36,403 bases of DNA from an uncultured Treponema sp. (GCA_947167345.1 CAMVHR010000031.1:1-36403), one strand, 5' to 3'; positions 8,714 through 16,647 are shown, counted from the stretch's first letter. Notes: generated by a model not told the origin, from the sequence alone. Made by a program: numbers and translations.

Positions 8714-9105
8714 TGAAAAGAAGGTTTTTGATACTATTTTTCTTATGTTGTTCATGTGCATTTTGTAATTCTGAAATGAAATTATATTGGATACCTGAAT
8801 CAGATAAAAAAATACTAATATATACAGGAGATAATATCCCTTCAATCTCAGAAAAAATCAAAAAGGCAAAGTCAGCAAATAAAGTTGAAAAATGTGTAGT
8901 ATTTGATGGAGTTTATATATTAGAATATGAAGAAAAAAGTTTTATAATTCGAAATCAATATTGGATTTTTGAAACAAAAAATAAAAAATATTTAAAAACT
9001 AATCTTTTAGAAAACTGTAGAGAATGTTTAATAAAATACTTCATTAAGGAAAAATTTGGAGAAAATTTATCTGGTAATTCAGAGTTTGTAAGCAAAGAGG
9101 AATAG
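8713..9105 (+). CDS. Exported small protein, candidate immunity protein of the preceding tip
   Basis: The 130-residue product starts at an ATG sharing one base with the rhs stop (TAATG), so it is probably translationally coupled. The N-terminus is a signal peptide (KRRFLILFFLCCSCAFC), and one of its cysteines could be a relaxed spirochaetal lipobox. The mature part is Lys/Glu/Asn-rich with no recognised family. An exported partner implies that the matching toxin acts in the envelope, or that the immunity protein is stored there. Function is inferred from position. Confidence 0.65.
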   Translation: MKRRFLILFFLCCSCAFCNSEMKLYWIPESDKKILIYTGDNIPSISEKIKKAKSANKVEKCVVFDGVYILEYEEKSFIIRNQYWIFETKNKKYLKTNLLENCRECLIKYFIKEKFGENLSGNSEFVSKEE

Positions 9106-9110
9106 GAGAA

Positions 9111-10424
9111 ATGTCTGAGAGCTGTGATACAGGAAGCGGAACTGGAAACTGTGGTGCTGGTCAGGCTTCAGTCTATGAACGTATATACACATGGGATGAA
9201 CGTGACAGGCTCGCTGGAACAACGGAAGGTGAGAAAGTTGTCGGCTACGTATACGGCGAGGACGGTAACCGCACCAACAAGTACAGCAGTGCAGGAGAAA
9301 CGATTTATTTCAACGACCTATGGTCATGGTACGAGGGTGGCAGCATCGGCATTGGCGGCCAGACTACGAAAAATATATACCTTGGAAGTGAAAGAATAGT
9401 CAGCAAACTCAACCGTGGGGAAGGGCTCGACACCTACAGCGAGGAATACCACAAGACGTACTACTGGCATTCTGATCATCTTGGTAGTGCACATTTCATT
9501 ACTGACTATCAGGGCAACGAGTACCAGAGAATTGAGTACACGCCTTACGGCGAGGAGTGGGTTGAACTTAAGGCCGACAGCGGAGAACAGTACTTGCCAT
9601 ATAAATTTACAGGAAAGGAACGTGACGAAGAGACTGGTCTGTATTATTATGGGGCTAGGTATCTGGATCCTGTGTACTCGCGATGGCTTTCTACCGACCC
9701 TGCGGTCGGGGACTATCTGCCATTAGCACCTACAAGTGATGACGCACGTAAGCATAATAAGAATCTGCCTGGTATGGGAGGTGTATTTAGTACTGTTAAT
9801 ATGCAGTTGTACCACTATGCAAATAATAATCCTTTGAGATATATTGATCCGAATGGAAGCGATGCAATAAATTTTACAAAAGACTATATATTACTTCGAT
9901 TGGAAATAGCTTTAGTGATACCGCTTTATGACAAAAATGGTAATAGACAAATTGATCGTAATGGTCAAAAAAAATCTGTTGAAATTGATACACTTGTTGT
10001 GAAGCCTAACGAGTATGCTTGTGGAGCATTCGATGGTGGAAAAAATAAAAAAGGAGATTATTTTAAAGTTACTGCAAGAGATGGAATAATTGTCAGTTTT
10101 ATTGTGGCTGAAGATTCTATATATTTTTTTGACGGAGGACTTTTAAACTTTTTAGGAGATGCTGGAAAATTCTTTTCTAATATCAGAAAGAAAAGAACTG
10201 ATAAGGATTATAAAGAATATTCAGGCTTTAAAAAGGCAGGTAGTAAGGGAGCTGCTTTCCTGAAAGCTGAATGGGATGAAACATTCGATGAAGATTTGAA
10301 AGATGAAAATGGTAACATTATGACAATGGAAGAAGCGTACAATACAGATAAGCAGGCATCACTTAGATATTATTTAAATCAAATCGGACGTTTATCAACT
10401 GACATAACAACGAGTATAGAATGA
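9111..10424 (+). CDS. Short RHS cassette (core plus unknown C-terminal tip)
   Basis: The 437-residue frame has a proper start: ATG 9111 preceded by ataggagaa. It begins exactly in the variable linker (MSESCDTGSGTGN), lacks the acidic Trp stretch, and runs into VYERIYTWDERDRL and the full core (PYKFTGKERDEETG, NNPLRYIDPNG to base 9857). This is the minimal orphan unit in the window. The tip starts SDAINFTKDYILL and includes KPNEYACGAFDGGKNKKGDYFK and a Lys-rich middle (FFSNIRKKRTDKDYKEY). I recognise no toxin family in it. Its stop overlaps the next ATG (ATGA), so the gene behind it is the likely immunity gene. Confidence 0.85.
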   Translation: MSESCDTGSGTGNCGAGQASVYERIYTWDERDRLAGTTEGEKVVGYVYGEDGNRTNKYSSAGETIYFNDLWSWYEGGSIGIGGQTTKNIYLGSERIVSKLNRGEGLDTYSEEYHKTYYWHSDHLGSAHFITDYQGNEYQRIEYTPYGEEWVELKADSGEQYLPYKFTGKERDEETGLYYYGARYLDPVYSRWLSTDPAVGDYLPLAPTSDDARKHNKNLPGMGGVFSTVNMQLYHYANNNPLRYIDPNGSDAINFTKDYILLRLEIALVIPLYDKNGNRQIDRNGQKKSVEIDTLVVKPNEYACGAFDGGKNKKGDYFKVTARDGIIVSFIVAEDSIYFFDGGLLNFLGDAGKFFSNIRKKRTDKDYKEYSGFKKAGSKGAAFLKAEWDETFDEDLKDENGNIMTMEEAYNTDKQASLRYYLNQIGRLSTDITTSIE

Positions 10425-11083
10425 GACGTTTATTTTCATTTTTTAAATTTATTGCTATAATTTTTTTTATTATTATTCTTTTCGAACTTCCTTTTATCAA
10501 AGATGATATACGGTATAAAAAAGAATTATCCCAAATTTGTACTGAGATTAAGAAAGTTCCTCATGTAGAAAAAATATATTACAAATCACTGAAGGATTTT
10601 GCTCCCATCTTTGATTTCTATATAGAGATGGATGATGGTGTTAAAATAATATTTAGGAAAGTACATTATGAAGGAAATTCTATAATTTTTGAGAAACTCC
10701 CAAGAATAGGAGATTTTGCTTTTTGGACATGTCGCTATGATTCAGTAAAAAAAGGTTCGTCATTTTATATTTTTGATATTTATGATGAATTTGAGACTGG
10801 ACTTCCAGAAGTCGGAAAATCTCTCTTTCATAGAAAAAATGTCATAGTAATATTAGAGAATTATAGGAAAATTCTGGATAAAGTAAGCTCATTTCACATC
10901 GCAAGTAAAGAATTTTTGGATTATCTAAAACAAGGAAAGGAGGCTGATGCATTTAGTATTTTTGATTTGGAGGTGGCCAAAGGTTCTTGGGGAATAGGGT
11001 GCTATGAAATTAAATGTACGTATGAATACTGTGATGAATATAAGAATAGTTTCTTTGGACGTCAGGCAGCATGGTATGAATGA
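10421..11083 (+). CDS. Membrane-anchored candidate immunity protein
   Basis: The 220-residue product begins at an ATG overlapping the rhs stop by 4 bases. Residues 5-25 form one strong hydrophobic helix (FSFFKFIAIIFFIIILFELPF), a signal anchor. The rest is soluble, mixed alpha/beta, rich in aromatic and charged residues (FDFYIEMDDGVKIIFRKVHY), with no recognised family. Position and coupling make it the probable immunity gene for the tip at 9858-10421. The very next sequence is a broken rhs core copy. Confidence 0.65.
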   Translation: MRRLFSFFKFIAIIFFIIILFELPFIKDDIRYKKELSQICTEIKKVPHVEKIYYKSLKDFAPIFDFYIEMDDGVKIIFRKVHYEGNSIIFEKLPRIGDFAFWTCRYDSVKKGSSFYIFDIYDEFETGLPEVGKSLFHRKNVIVILENYRKILDKVSSFHIASKEFLDYLKQGKEADAFSIFDLEVAKGSWGIGCYEIKCTYEYCDEYKNSFFGRQAAWYE

Positions 11084-11098
11084 TTAGTTATTTTCAAG

Positions 11099-11211
11099 AA
11101 AGCACAAGCTACGAACCAGTGGCAGGAGGCGTAGTCCCTGAGCATGAAAGCACCTATACTCAAAACTACAGCTTTGATATACTTGGAAATATGACCACTA
11201 AGACAAGTGTG
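11099..11211 (+). pseudogene. RHS core remnant
   Basis: This stretch encodes STSYEPVAGGVVPEHESTY and then NYSFDILGNMTTKTS, matching the internal part of the other rhs copies. Homology starts at the same codons where the cassette at 4177 starts to match, and stops abruptly after aagacaagtgtg at about 11211, where an unrelated frame takes over. It is a fifth, inactive copy marking the right end of the array. Confidence 0.8.
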
Positions 11212-11498
11212 CAGCTGATGTCCGTACTGACAGAAGGTTTGCAGATATACAGGTGCCGCTAAATGTTGCGGAAGGAGGTACGAGTATGTGTGAGGTTTTG
11301 GACAAGATAGAAAACAGAGGTATTGCAACAGGATTAGCCAGAGGAAGAGAAGAAGGCTTAGTCACTGGAGTTTCATCTACTCAGGCACTCATTAACCGTT
11401 TGTTTGAAGAAAACCGACTGGAAGACTTGCGCAGGGCATCTACAGACAAGGAGTATCTTCTGCAGCTGCTTAAAGAGGAAGGACTATTGAAGGAATAG
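11212..11498 (+). pseudogene. 3' end of an Rpn-type (PD-(D/E)XK nuclease/transposase-like) gene, 5' part lost
   Basis: From base 11214 the frame reads ADVRTDRRFADIQVPLNVAE and continues in frame to 11498. Sequence of this kind, ending in a Gly-Arg-Glu helical region (GIATGLARGREEG) and a short tail, is typical of the C-terminus of the Rpn/PDDEXK family of putative transposases. The catalytic N-terminal domain is missing and is replaced by the rhs remnant, joined at about 11211. Family assignment rests on the tail only. Confidence 0.5.
11286..11498 (+). CDS. Small protein from the C-terminal part of an Rpn-type gene, with its own start
   Basis: Within the Rpn-type remnant an ATG at 11286 is preceded by a near-perfect ribosome binding site (AAGGAGG at 11272-11278, 7-base spacer). 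It would give 70 residues (MCEVLDKIENRGIATG to LLKEEGLLKE), helical and charged. Full-length Rpn genes in enterobacteria are known to make a C-terminal short product from an internal start that inhibits the long toxic form. If this family behaves alike, the surviving piece may be a still-translatable antitoxin-like product. Translation is inferred from the site, not shown. Confidence 0.5.
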   Translation: MCEVLDKIENRGIATGLARGREEGLVTGVSSTQALINRLFEENRLEDLRRASTDKEYLLQLLKEEGLLKE

Positions 11499-11555
11499 TT
11501 CTGCTTCTTTCAAAACAGATATTACTATTTCTTGTCAGTCGTTAAATATTAAAAA

Positions 11556-12185
11556 TCAAATAAAATCGTACAGTTTGTACCAGCCTCCGGTAAGGTACTT
11601 CATTATATGAGGAAGGATTTTTTCTGCCTTTTCTTCAGAGTCAACATGAGTAAGAAGGTAAGCAAAAGCTTCTATCTGAACATGCGAAATCCAGTGTATG
11701 ACGCGCTCATCTACATTGGGCATGTTCTTTTTTTTGCATATAATTTCTGAAAGCCTTGCGTAATGCTTTTCCGTAATGCGTACAAGTTCGTCCAGACAGT
11801 TTGAAAATTTTGAACCTTGTGATTTTACAATCAAAAGATTCATTTCGTCATAATGGGCGTAAAGAAATTTTATGGCATTGACGCTTGAAGTAAAGTCGTC
11901 AGAAGTCTCAATATCTTCTGCTACAGCATAATCTTCATTTTCCTCAATTTGCTCAGCTTCCAAGTTATAATGCTCTTCCATCATGCTAAGGATATTTTGG
12001 AATGGTTCTTTAACCAGAGATTCAAATAAATCTTCCTTGTCCTTAAAGAAAAAGTAAAGAGCACCTGTGGTTACTCCAGCGTTTTTACAGATAGAGCGTA
12101 AGGATGCCGCCGCATATCCTTTTTCCATAAATTCAGCCTTTGCACTTTTTAGGAGCTTTTCCTTTGTTTCTTTTTCGCCTTCCAT
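11556..12185 (-). CDS. TetR/AcrR-family transcriptional regulator
   Basis: The 209-residue product has a TetR DNA-binding domain at residues 10-57 (LLKSAKAEFMEKGYAAASLR, then VTTGALYFFFKDKEDLFESL), followed by an all-helical ligand-binding region that is variable, as usual in the family. The regulated genes are unknown. It is divergent from the HAD phosphatase gene with 57 bases between, so that gene or itself are the nearest candidate targets. A 13-base palindrome (ATAACA-A-TGTTAT, 12184-12196) overlaps its start codon. Confidence 0.9.
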   Translation of the reverse strand: MEGEKETKEKLLKSAKAEFMEKGYAAASLRSICKNAGVTTGALYFFFKDKEDLFESLVKEPFQNILSMMEEHYNLEAEQIEENEDYAVAEDIETSDDFTSSVNAIKFLYAHYDEMNLLIVKSQGSKFSNCLDELVRITEKHYARLSEIICKKKNMPNVDERVIHWISHVQIEAFAYLLTHVDSEEKAEKILPHIMKYLTGGWYKLYDFI

Positions 12186-12207
12186 AACAATGTTATGCTA
12201 CTTTGTA

Positions 12208-12236
12208 TTGAAAAAAAATGCAAGAGGGTGTAAAAT
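12208..12236 (+). promoter_or_regulatory. Promoter of the HAD phosphatase gene, possibly leaderless
   Basis: TTGAAA (12208-12213), a 17-base spacer and TAAAAT (12231-12236) fit a sigma-70 promoter. The start codon at 12243 lies 7 bases beyond the -10 box, where transcription would begin. Confidence 0.6.
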
Positions 12237-12242
12237 CTGTAG

Positions 12243-13037
12243 ATGGTAAAACTTATTCTTTCTGATTTAGACGGAACACTTCTCCGTGACGACAAGACTA
12301 TTTCCAAAGCGAGCGAAGAGGCATTCTCACAGGCTCGTAAGAATGGTGTTTTGGTCGGTTTCTGTACTTCACGCGCAAGGCTGAACGTAAAGGAATATCT
12401 CAAACAGGTACAGACAGATTTTCTCATTTCGAATGGCGGTGCATGTGTTTTTGTTGGAGATTCCATAATTTACAACAATTCTTTTACTGTAGAAGAAAGT
12501 CGTAAGATGTTTTCTGCGATATATGACATTTGCGGCAAAAACATTGAAATGACAGCCGACATGCCTGATGCACTGTATTGGAACAGAACGAAAGAAGAAC
12601 AGCAGTATGTATACTCTCGAGATTCCATTTATGATGATTTTTCGGACTTTAAGATGCCGGTCATGAAGATTTGTGTTCATACTTGGGATCAGGATATTGC
12701 TGAGCGTATAGCACAAATCCTTGGTGATGATGCTGTTGATGTAAGTAAGTTCTCAGATATTCCATGGTACAAGTTTTCAAAAAAGAATGCTACAAAGGAA
12801 AGGGCTGTGCAGGAACTTTCTTCTTATTTGGATGTTTCTTTGTCTGATATGGCGGCTTTTGGAGATGACTTTAATGATATTGGAATGTTAAAGATGTGTG
12901 GATGCGGAATCGCAATGCAGAATGCCATTGATGAAGTAAAACTTTGTGCAGACGAAATAACTCTTTCAAATGAAGAAGATGGCGTTGCTCACTGGATTTA
13001 CAAAAACGTATTGCACTACAATTCATTGCGGCAGTAA
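12243..13037 (+). CDS. Cof-type HAD-superfamily phosphatase (IIB)
   Basis: The 264-residue protein has the HAD motifs in order: DLDGTLL at residues 8-14 (nucleophile Asp8, acid Asp10), a CTSR segment in the motif II region (41-44), a conserved Lys near residue 185, and GDDFNDIGML at 207-216 for Mg2+ binding. Between them lies the alpha/beta cap of the Cof/YidA group. These enzymes dephosphorylate sugar phosphates, phospholipid head-group intermediates or cofactors; the substrate cannot be told from sequence. The start is firm because the nucleophile motif must lie near the N-terminus, yet no ribosome binding site stands at the proper distance. The 3' end overlaps the convergent HMA gene by 22 bases. 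Confidence 0.92.
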   Translation: MVKLILSDLDGTLLRDDKTISKASEEAFSQARKNGVLVGFCTSRARLNVKEYLKQVQTDFLISNGGACVFVGDSIIYNNSFTVEESRKMFSAIYDICGKNIEMTADMPDALYWNRTKEEQQYVYSRDSIYDDFSDFKMPVMKICVHTWDQDIAERIAQILGDDAVDVSKFSDIPWYKFSKKNATKERAVQELSSYLDVSLSDMAAFGDDFNDIGMLKMCGCGIAMQNAIDEVKLCADEITLSNEEDGVAHWIYKNVLHYNSLRQ

Positions 13038-13393
13038 TTTTGTATCGAATACCCTGCCTGCTGTATAAGGTCTTTTACTGCTTCATCAGCAATTTCTGCT
13101 TTTAGCAGGATATGGGCTTTTTTTGCCTTTGGATTTATTTTTTCTGCCCATATTCCGTCATGTGCATTCAAGGCATTGCTTATTTTCAATGCACAGTTAG
13201 AACACATGATGTCTGGTATTACCATGTCTGCACTGTATTTGTAGTTTGCCCTGTTTTTGTCTGACGGTTGAATTTTGACTGTTCTGCTTCCTCCTCCACA
13301 GCAACTGCTTTCTCCTTTCAAGTGTTTTATGTAGCTTTTTATGCTAATGACAATAAATACTGCAAAAATAAAGATAATAATTGCATTAATCAT
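13016..13393 (-). CDS. Membrane-anchored heavy-metal-associated protein with FeoB-associated-type N-terminus
   Basis: The 125-residue product starts at an ATG behind aaggaggctaaa. Residues 3-18 form one membrane helix, followed by a short basic stretch and a CCGGG motif (31-35), as in FeoB-associated Cys-rich membrane proteins. Residues 55-120 look like a heavy-metal-associated (HMA) domain with MCSNC at 63-67 in place of the usual MxCxxC, and an HMA-like C-terminal half (EIADEAVKDLIQQAGYSI). It is the last gene of the feo operon. A role in handling iron or another soft metal at the membrane next to FeoB is inferred. It overlaps the convergent HAD gene by 22 bases. Confidence 0.7.
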   Translation of the reverse strand: MINAIIIFIFAVFIVISIKSYIKHLKGESSCCGGGSRTVKIQPSDKNRANYKYSADMVIPDIMCSNCALKISNALNAHDGIWAEKINPKAKKAHILLKAEIADEAVKDLIQQAGYSIQNYCRNEL

Positions 13394-13403
13394 TTTAGCC
13401 TCC

Positions 13404-13628
13404 TTATTTATTATGGTTCAGATTTTTCTTTGCCTGCTCTATCATTTTGTCAACTTCTTTTTCTGCAGTGCAAGAGTGGTTTGTACAGGTTCCGTTTTTA
13501 TGTGCTGAACAGGAATAACATCCAAGAGATGTTCCTTCCATTCCTGCTTTTTTATAGTTATGAATGACTTTGTATATTATGTAAAAAGAATATACTGTAA
13601 TAAGACAAATCAACAAGTAATTAATCAT
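13404..13628 (-). CDS. FeoB-associated Cys-rich membrane protein
   Basis: The frame is open from 13673, but the ATG at 13628 has a good ribosome binding site (agggagtttt) and gives the expected size, 74 residues. It has one N-terminal membrane helix (INYLLICLITVYSFYIIY) and a Cys-rich tail (GCYSCSAHKNGTCTNHSC; Cys 37, 40, 48, 53). This layout matches the small FeoB-associated family encoded behind feoB in many anaerobes, thought to assist Fe2+ uptake. It lies between feoB and the HMA-type protein in one operon. Confidence 0.8.
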   Translation of the reverse strand: MINYLLICLITVYSFYIIYKVIHNYKKAGMEGTSLGCYSCSAHKNGTCTNHSCTAEKEVDKMIEQAKKNLNHNK

Positions 13629-13730
13629 AAAACTCCCTGTCATGCAAAAAAGGAGACTGCAATATTTAAGCAATAGCCTGTTTGCAATCCCCCATTATTT
13701 TAAATTTCTTTTAGAACGTTATCAATTCTG

Positions 13731-15938
13731 TTAAGCTCTTTTTCTTGCGTCTTCTTTTGCGTAAGGATTCGGACGGAAAAGCATGAACAGTATGAATGCA
13801 AATGCTATCAGTGCTATAATGAAACCTATGATTCCAGCTCCAGTATCTGCCATTCCCCTGTGAACAAAGAACATTCCAAACTGATAGAATATAAATGTCA
13901 CCACCCATGCAAATACATTCTGGAAAACAATTGCAAACCAGAACCATTTTCTGCTCTTAAGTTCGTTTGCCATTGTTGCAATAGCTGCAAGACAAGGTGA
14001 GTCAAGCAAGTTGAACAGAAGGAATGAGAATGCAGCAAGAGCTGTTGGGAACCATGATGCAATTCCTGATACAACTGTTGCAATGGCTTCTTCTTCTTCA
14101 AGTGCTGCTTCGGCAATTTCAGGGTCAACGTTTGCAAGAACACCCATTGTAGATACAATGGCTTCCTTTGCAGAGAATCCAGAAAGTGAAGATGCCGCTG
14201 CCTGCCAACCGCCGTCAGCACCGCCAAATCCGAGAGGAATGAATATCCAGCGGATTGCGTTACCGATTGAAGCAAGAATAGATTCGTTTGGATCTACAAG
14301 ACCGAATCCTTCTTCTCCAAAACCGTAGCTTGAAAGGAACCACATGACAATACATGCAAGGAAAAGGATTGTACCAGCTTTCTTGATGAAGCTCCACAGG
14401 CGTTCCCATGTGTGCAAAAGTACTGTCTTAAGTGAAGGTATGTGGTACTGTGGCAATTCCATTACGAATGGTGCTGCAGGACCGTGAAAATACTTTGTCT
14501 TTTTAAGACCGATTGCTGCAACAAGAACTGCTACAATTCCAATCAGGTACATCAAAGAACCAAGCCATGCTACAGCACCGTTGCCTTCTCCAAGAACGTG
14601 CTGACCGATTACTACTGCAAACAGACCTATTACAGGAAGCTTTGCTCCGCAAGGAATCCATGTTGTCGTCATGATTGTCATGCGGCGGTCATTTTCGTTT
14701 TCGATTGTACGGCTTGCCATGATTCCTGGAATGCCGCATCCAGATGAAATAAGCAGTGGAATGAATGACTTTCCGCTTAAACCAAAGTGGCGGAACAGAC
14801 GATCCATGACGAATGCAATGCGAACCATGTAACCTACATCTTCAAGAATTGAAAGGAGCAGGAACAAAATTGCCATCTGAGGTAAGAATCCGAATACTGC
14901 TCCAAGACCACCGACAACTCCGTTTACAATACAGTCTGTAAGTATTTCATTTGCACCAGCGTTACCAAGAGCCTCTTCCAGCCAGCCCTGAAGTCCACCT
15001 ACAACCGTATCATTTGCCCAGTCAGTTCCCATTGTACCTATTGTACTTACTGCTACCCAGTATACGAACCACATGACAACAAGGAAGATTGGAAGACCAA
15101 GCCATCGGCTTGTTACAATGTTGTCGATTTTGTCAGACATTGTTTCTTTTCTGCCGCTTTTTACAAGAACACCCTTGAGCAGGGCTGTAATGTATTCATA
15201 GCGCTCATTTGTAATGATTGAGCTGATGTCGTCATCCATGTCCTTTTCAAGCTTAGCAGTGATTGCTTCGGCTACACTTGTATCTGTAAGTCCTATTTTC
15301 TCAATGACTTTTTCATCACGTTCAAGAACCTTTATGGCTGTCCAGCGTTTTATTTTTGAGTCTACAGATGAAGGTAGCAAAGCTTCTACTTTTGAAATTG
15401 CTTCTTCAACGTTATTTGCAAAACAAGCTTTTGGTACTGGTGCTGAAGAGTTTGCTGCTTTAACAGCTTCGTCTGCAGCTTCTTTTACGCCCTTGTTGTG
15501 CAATGCTACAGTTTCTATTACCTTGCAGCCGAGCTTTTCTTCAAGTTTTTTTGTATCAATCTTGTCACCGGCCTTTTTGAGTGCATCAACCATGTTGAGG
15601 GCAACGACAACTGGTTTTCCGAGTTCAAGAATCTGTGTTGTCAGGTACAGGTTACGTTCGATGTTAGTAGCATCTACGATGTTTATGACAGCCTGAGGCT
15701 CATTACTTGCAAGATAGTCGCGTGAAACAACTTCTTCATTTGTATATGGGGAAAGTGAATAAATTCCAGGAAGGTCTGTTACAATTGTTTCTTCCGACCC
15801 CTTTACCTTTCCTTCTTTTTTTTCAACTGTTACTCCAGGCCAGTTTCCTACATACTGTACTGTGCCAGTAAGATTGTTGAACATTGTTGTCTTGCCACAG
15901 TTTGGGTTTCCGGCAAGTGCTATTTTTGTTGCAGCCAT
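13731..15938 (-). CDS. feoB: Ferrous iron transporter FeoB
   Basis: The 735-residue protein imports Fe2+ across the inner membrane. The N-terminal G domain has the P-loop GNPNCGKTT (residues 10-18), a switch region with GNWPGVTVEKKEG, DLPGIYSLSP and the NMVD guanine-specificity motif. The middle helical region precedes a C-terminal membrane domain with two Gate motifs, including ISSGCGIPGIMASR and the matching segment SPCLAAIATM. Length and order are normal for FeoB. The start is 11 bases behind feoA, with a gagtgagg ribosome binding site. Two FeoA-type genes stand upstream and two small Cys-rich genes downstream, so this is a complete anaerobic Fe2+ uptake operon. Confidence 0.97.
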   Translation of the reverse strand: MAATKIALAGNPNCGKTTMFNNLTGTVQYVGNWPGVTVEKKEGKVKGSEETIVTDLPGIYSLSPYTNEEVVSRDYLASNEPQAVINIVDATNIERNLYLTTQILELGKPVVVALNMVDALKKAGDKIDTKKLEEKLGCKVIETVALHNKGVKEAADEAVKAANSSAPVPKACFANNVEEAISKVEALLPSSVDSKIKRWTAIKVLERDEKVIEKIGLTDTSVAEAITAKLEKDMDDDISSIITNERYEYITALLKGVLVKSGRKETMSDKIDNIVTSRWLGLPIFLVVMWFVYWVAVSTIGTMGTDWANDTVVGGLQGWLEEALGNAGANEILTDCIVNGVVGGLGAVFGFLPQMAILFLLLSILEDVGYMVRIAFVMDRLFRHFGLSGKSFIPLLISSGCGIPGIMASRTIENENDRRMTIMTTTWIPCGAKLPVIGLFAVVIGQHVLGEGNGAVAWLGSLMYLIGIVAVLVAAIGLKKTKYFHGPAAPFVMELPQYHIPSLKTVLLHTWERLWSFIKKAGTILFLACIVMWFLSSYGFGEEGFGLVDPNESILASIGNAIRWIFIPLGFGGADGGWQAAASSLSGFSAKEAIVSTMGVLANVDPEIAEAALEEEEAIATVVSGIASWFPTALAAFSFLLFNLLDSPCLAAIATMANELKSRKWFWFAIVFQNVFAWVVTFIFYQFGMFFVHRGMADTGAGIIGFIIALIAFAFILFMLFRPNPYAKEDARKRA

Positions 15939-15949
15939 TCTATATTACC

Positions 15950-16171
15950 TCACTCAACTTCAATGCATTCTGCATCATCTTTGCGGACAGAAAGTTCATA
16001 TCCTCTGATTGTTACTTCAACAGGATCTCCAAGTGGGGCAACCTTGCGGATGTAAACTTTGCATCCTTTGGTAAATCCCATATCCATAAGGCGGCGTTTT
16101 AGCGCACCTTCACCGTTCAGGCTCTTTACTTTTACTTCAGAACCTACTTTTGCTTCTCGCAATGTACCCAT
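15950..16171 (-). CDS. feoA: FeoA-family protein
   Basis: The 73-residue product is an SH3-like FeoA domain: MGTLREAKVGSEVKVKSLNG, then LKRRLMDMGFTKGCKVYIRK and GDPVEVTIRGYELSVRKDDA. FeoA is a small cytosolic partner required for FeoB activity. It has a TAGGAG ribosome binding site upstream and is followed by feoB after 11 bases. Confidence 0.93.
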   Translation of the reverse strand: MGTLREAKVGSEVKVKSLNGEGALKRRLMDMGFTKGCKVYIRKVAPLGDPVEVTIRGYELSVRKDDAECIEVE

Positions 16172-16282
16172 TTTATTTTACTCCTATAATAGCCACTAGA
16201 TAATAATGCCCCTGTCCGACTGAAGTCTTTGTGCGCCAAAGAAAACGTTATGAGATGCTTGTTTTTTACTTTATTAGTTTTT

Positions 16283-16492
16283 TTAGATTAAAACTTTTGA
16301 AGCCATGCCTTTGTCTAAAGCGATTCGGGCTTCTTTTACTTTTACTATAAGACCTGTTTTGACTTTCTGAATCACTGTAACAGTGCTTCCTGATGTAAAG
16401 CCTAAATCAACCAGATGCTGCTTTACGTCTGGTTCACCTCCAATGCTTTTAATAGTTACTTCATCTCCGATAGATGCAAAAAGTAATGGCAT
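16283..16492 (-). CDS. Second FeoA-family protein, first gene of the feo operon
   Basis: The 69-residue product is also FeoA-like (MPLLFASIGDEVTIKSIGGE, then VKQHLVDLGFTSGSTVTVIQ, VKVKEARIALDKGMA). It starts at an ATG behind caggagttttat. Tandem FeoA proteins ahead of FeoB are seen in several anaerobes and may act as separate regulatory partners. The 111-base gap to the next feoA holds no gene I can support. The feo promoter lies upstream. Confidence 0.9.
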   Translation of the reverse strand: MPLLFASIGDEVTIKSIGGEPDVKQHLVDLGFTSGSTVTVIQKVKTGLIVKVKEARIALDKGMASKVLI

Positions 16493-16561
16493 ATAAAACT
16501 CCTGTCTTCTATTAGCAAAGGGTTACAAATATAGATTGGATATAACCTATACGCATAAAGT

Positions 16562-16575
16562 CTAACTATAATTAG
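16562..16575. promoter_or_regulatory. Candidate operator at the feo promoter (inverted CTAA-N6-TTAG)
   Basis: CTAACTATAATTAG is an inverted repeat covering the expected transcription start of the feo operon and touching its -10 box. With TTAG-N6-CTAA sites at rpsD and pyrKD it suggests a shared factor. DtxR/MntR/TroR-type regulators bind TTAG/CTAA-rich palindromes, so metal control is plausible here. Confidence 0.4.
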
Positions 16576-16602
16576 CATAAATCAATTATTTAAATAAGTC
16601 AA
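16574..16602 (-). promoter_or_regulatory. Promoter of the feo operon
   Basis: On the - strand TTGACT (16602-16597), a 17-base spacer and TATGCT (16579-16574) form a good sigma-70 promoter upstream of the first feoA gene. Confidence 0.65.
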
Positions 16603-16615
16603 TAGCCTAGGCTAA
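16602..16615. promoter_or_regulatory. Palindrome abutting the feo -35 box
   Basis: TAGCCTAGGCTA (16603-16614) is a perfect 12-base palindrome directly upstream of the -35 box. Read on the - strand with one more base at each side, it is TTAGCCTAGGCTAT, close to TTAG-N6-CTAA. It resembles half-sites of DtxR-family iron boxes. Confidence 0.45.
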
Positions 16616-16647
16616 CAGTTATTATGTTGGCATTCCTAAAATAAAAA

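Noticed and set aside
12184-12196. ATAACA-A-TGTTAT as TetR operator
   Set aside because: Symmetry is good but short, AT-rich and overlapping the start codon; chance cannot be excluded, so it is only mentioned under the regulator.
12149-12466. 105-codon - strand frame across the tetR/HAD gap
   Set aside because: It covers the HAD promoter and its catalytic N-terminus; no family pattern.
13898-14275. Frames opposite or within feoB in other phases
   Set aside because: They are shadows of feoB; composition is skewed and no motif is present. The same holds for similar frames over the rhs cores, rpsD, eno and pyrKD.
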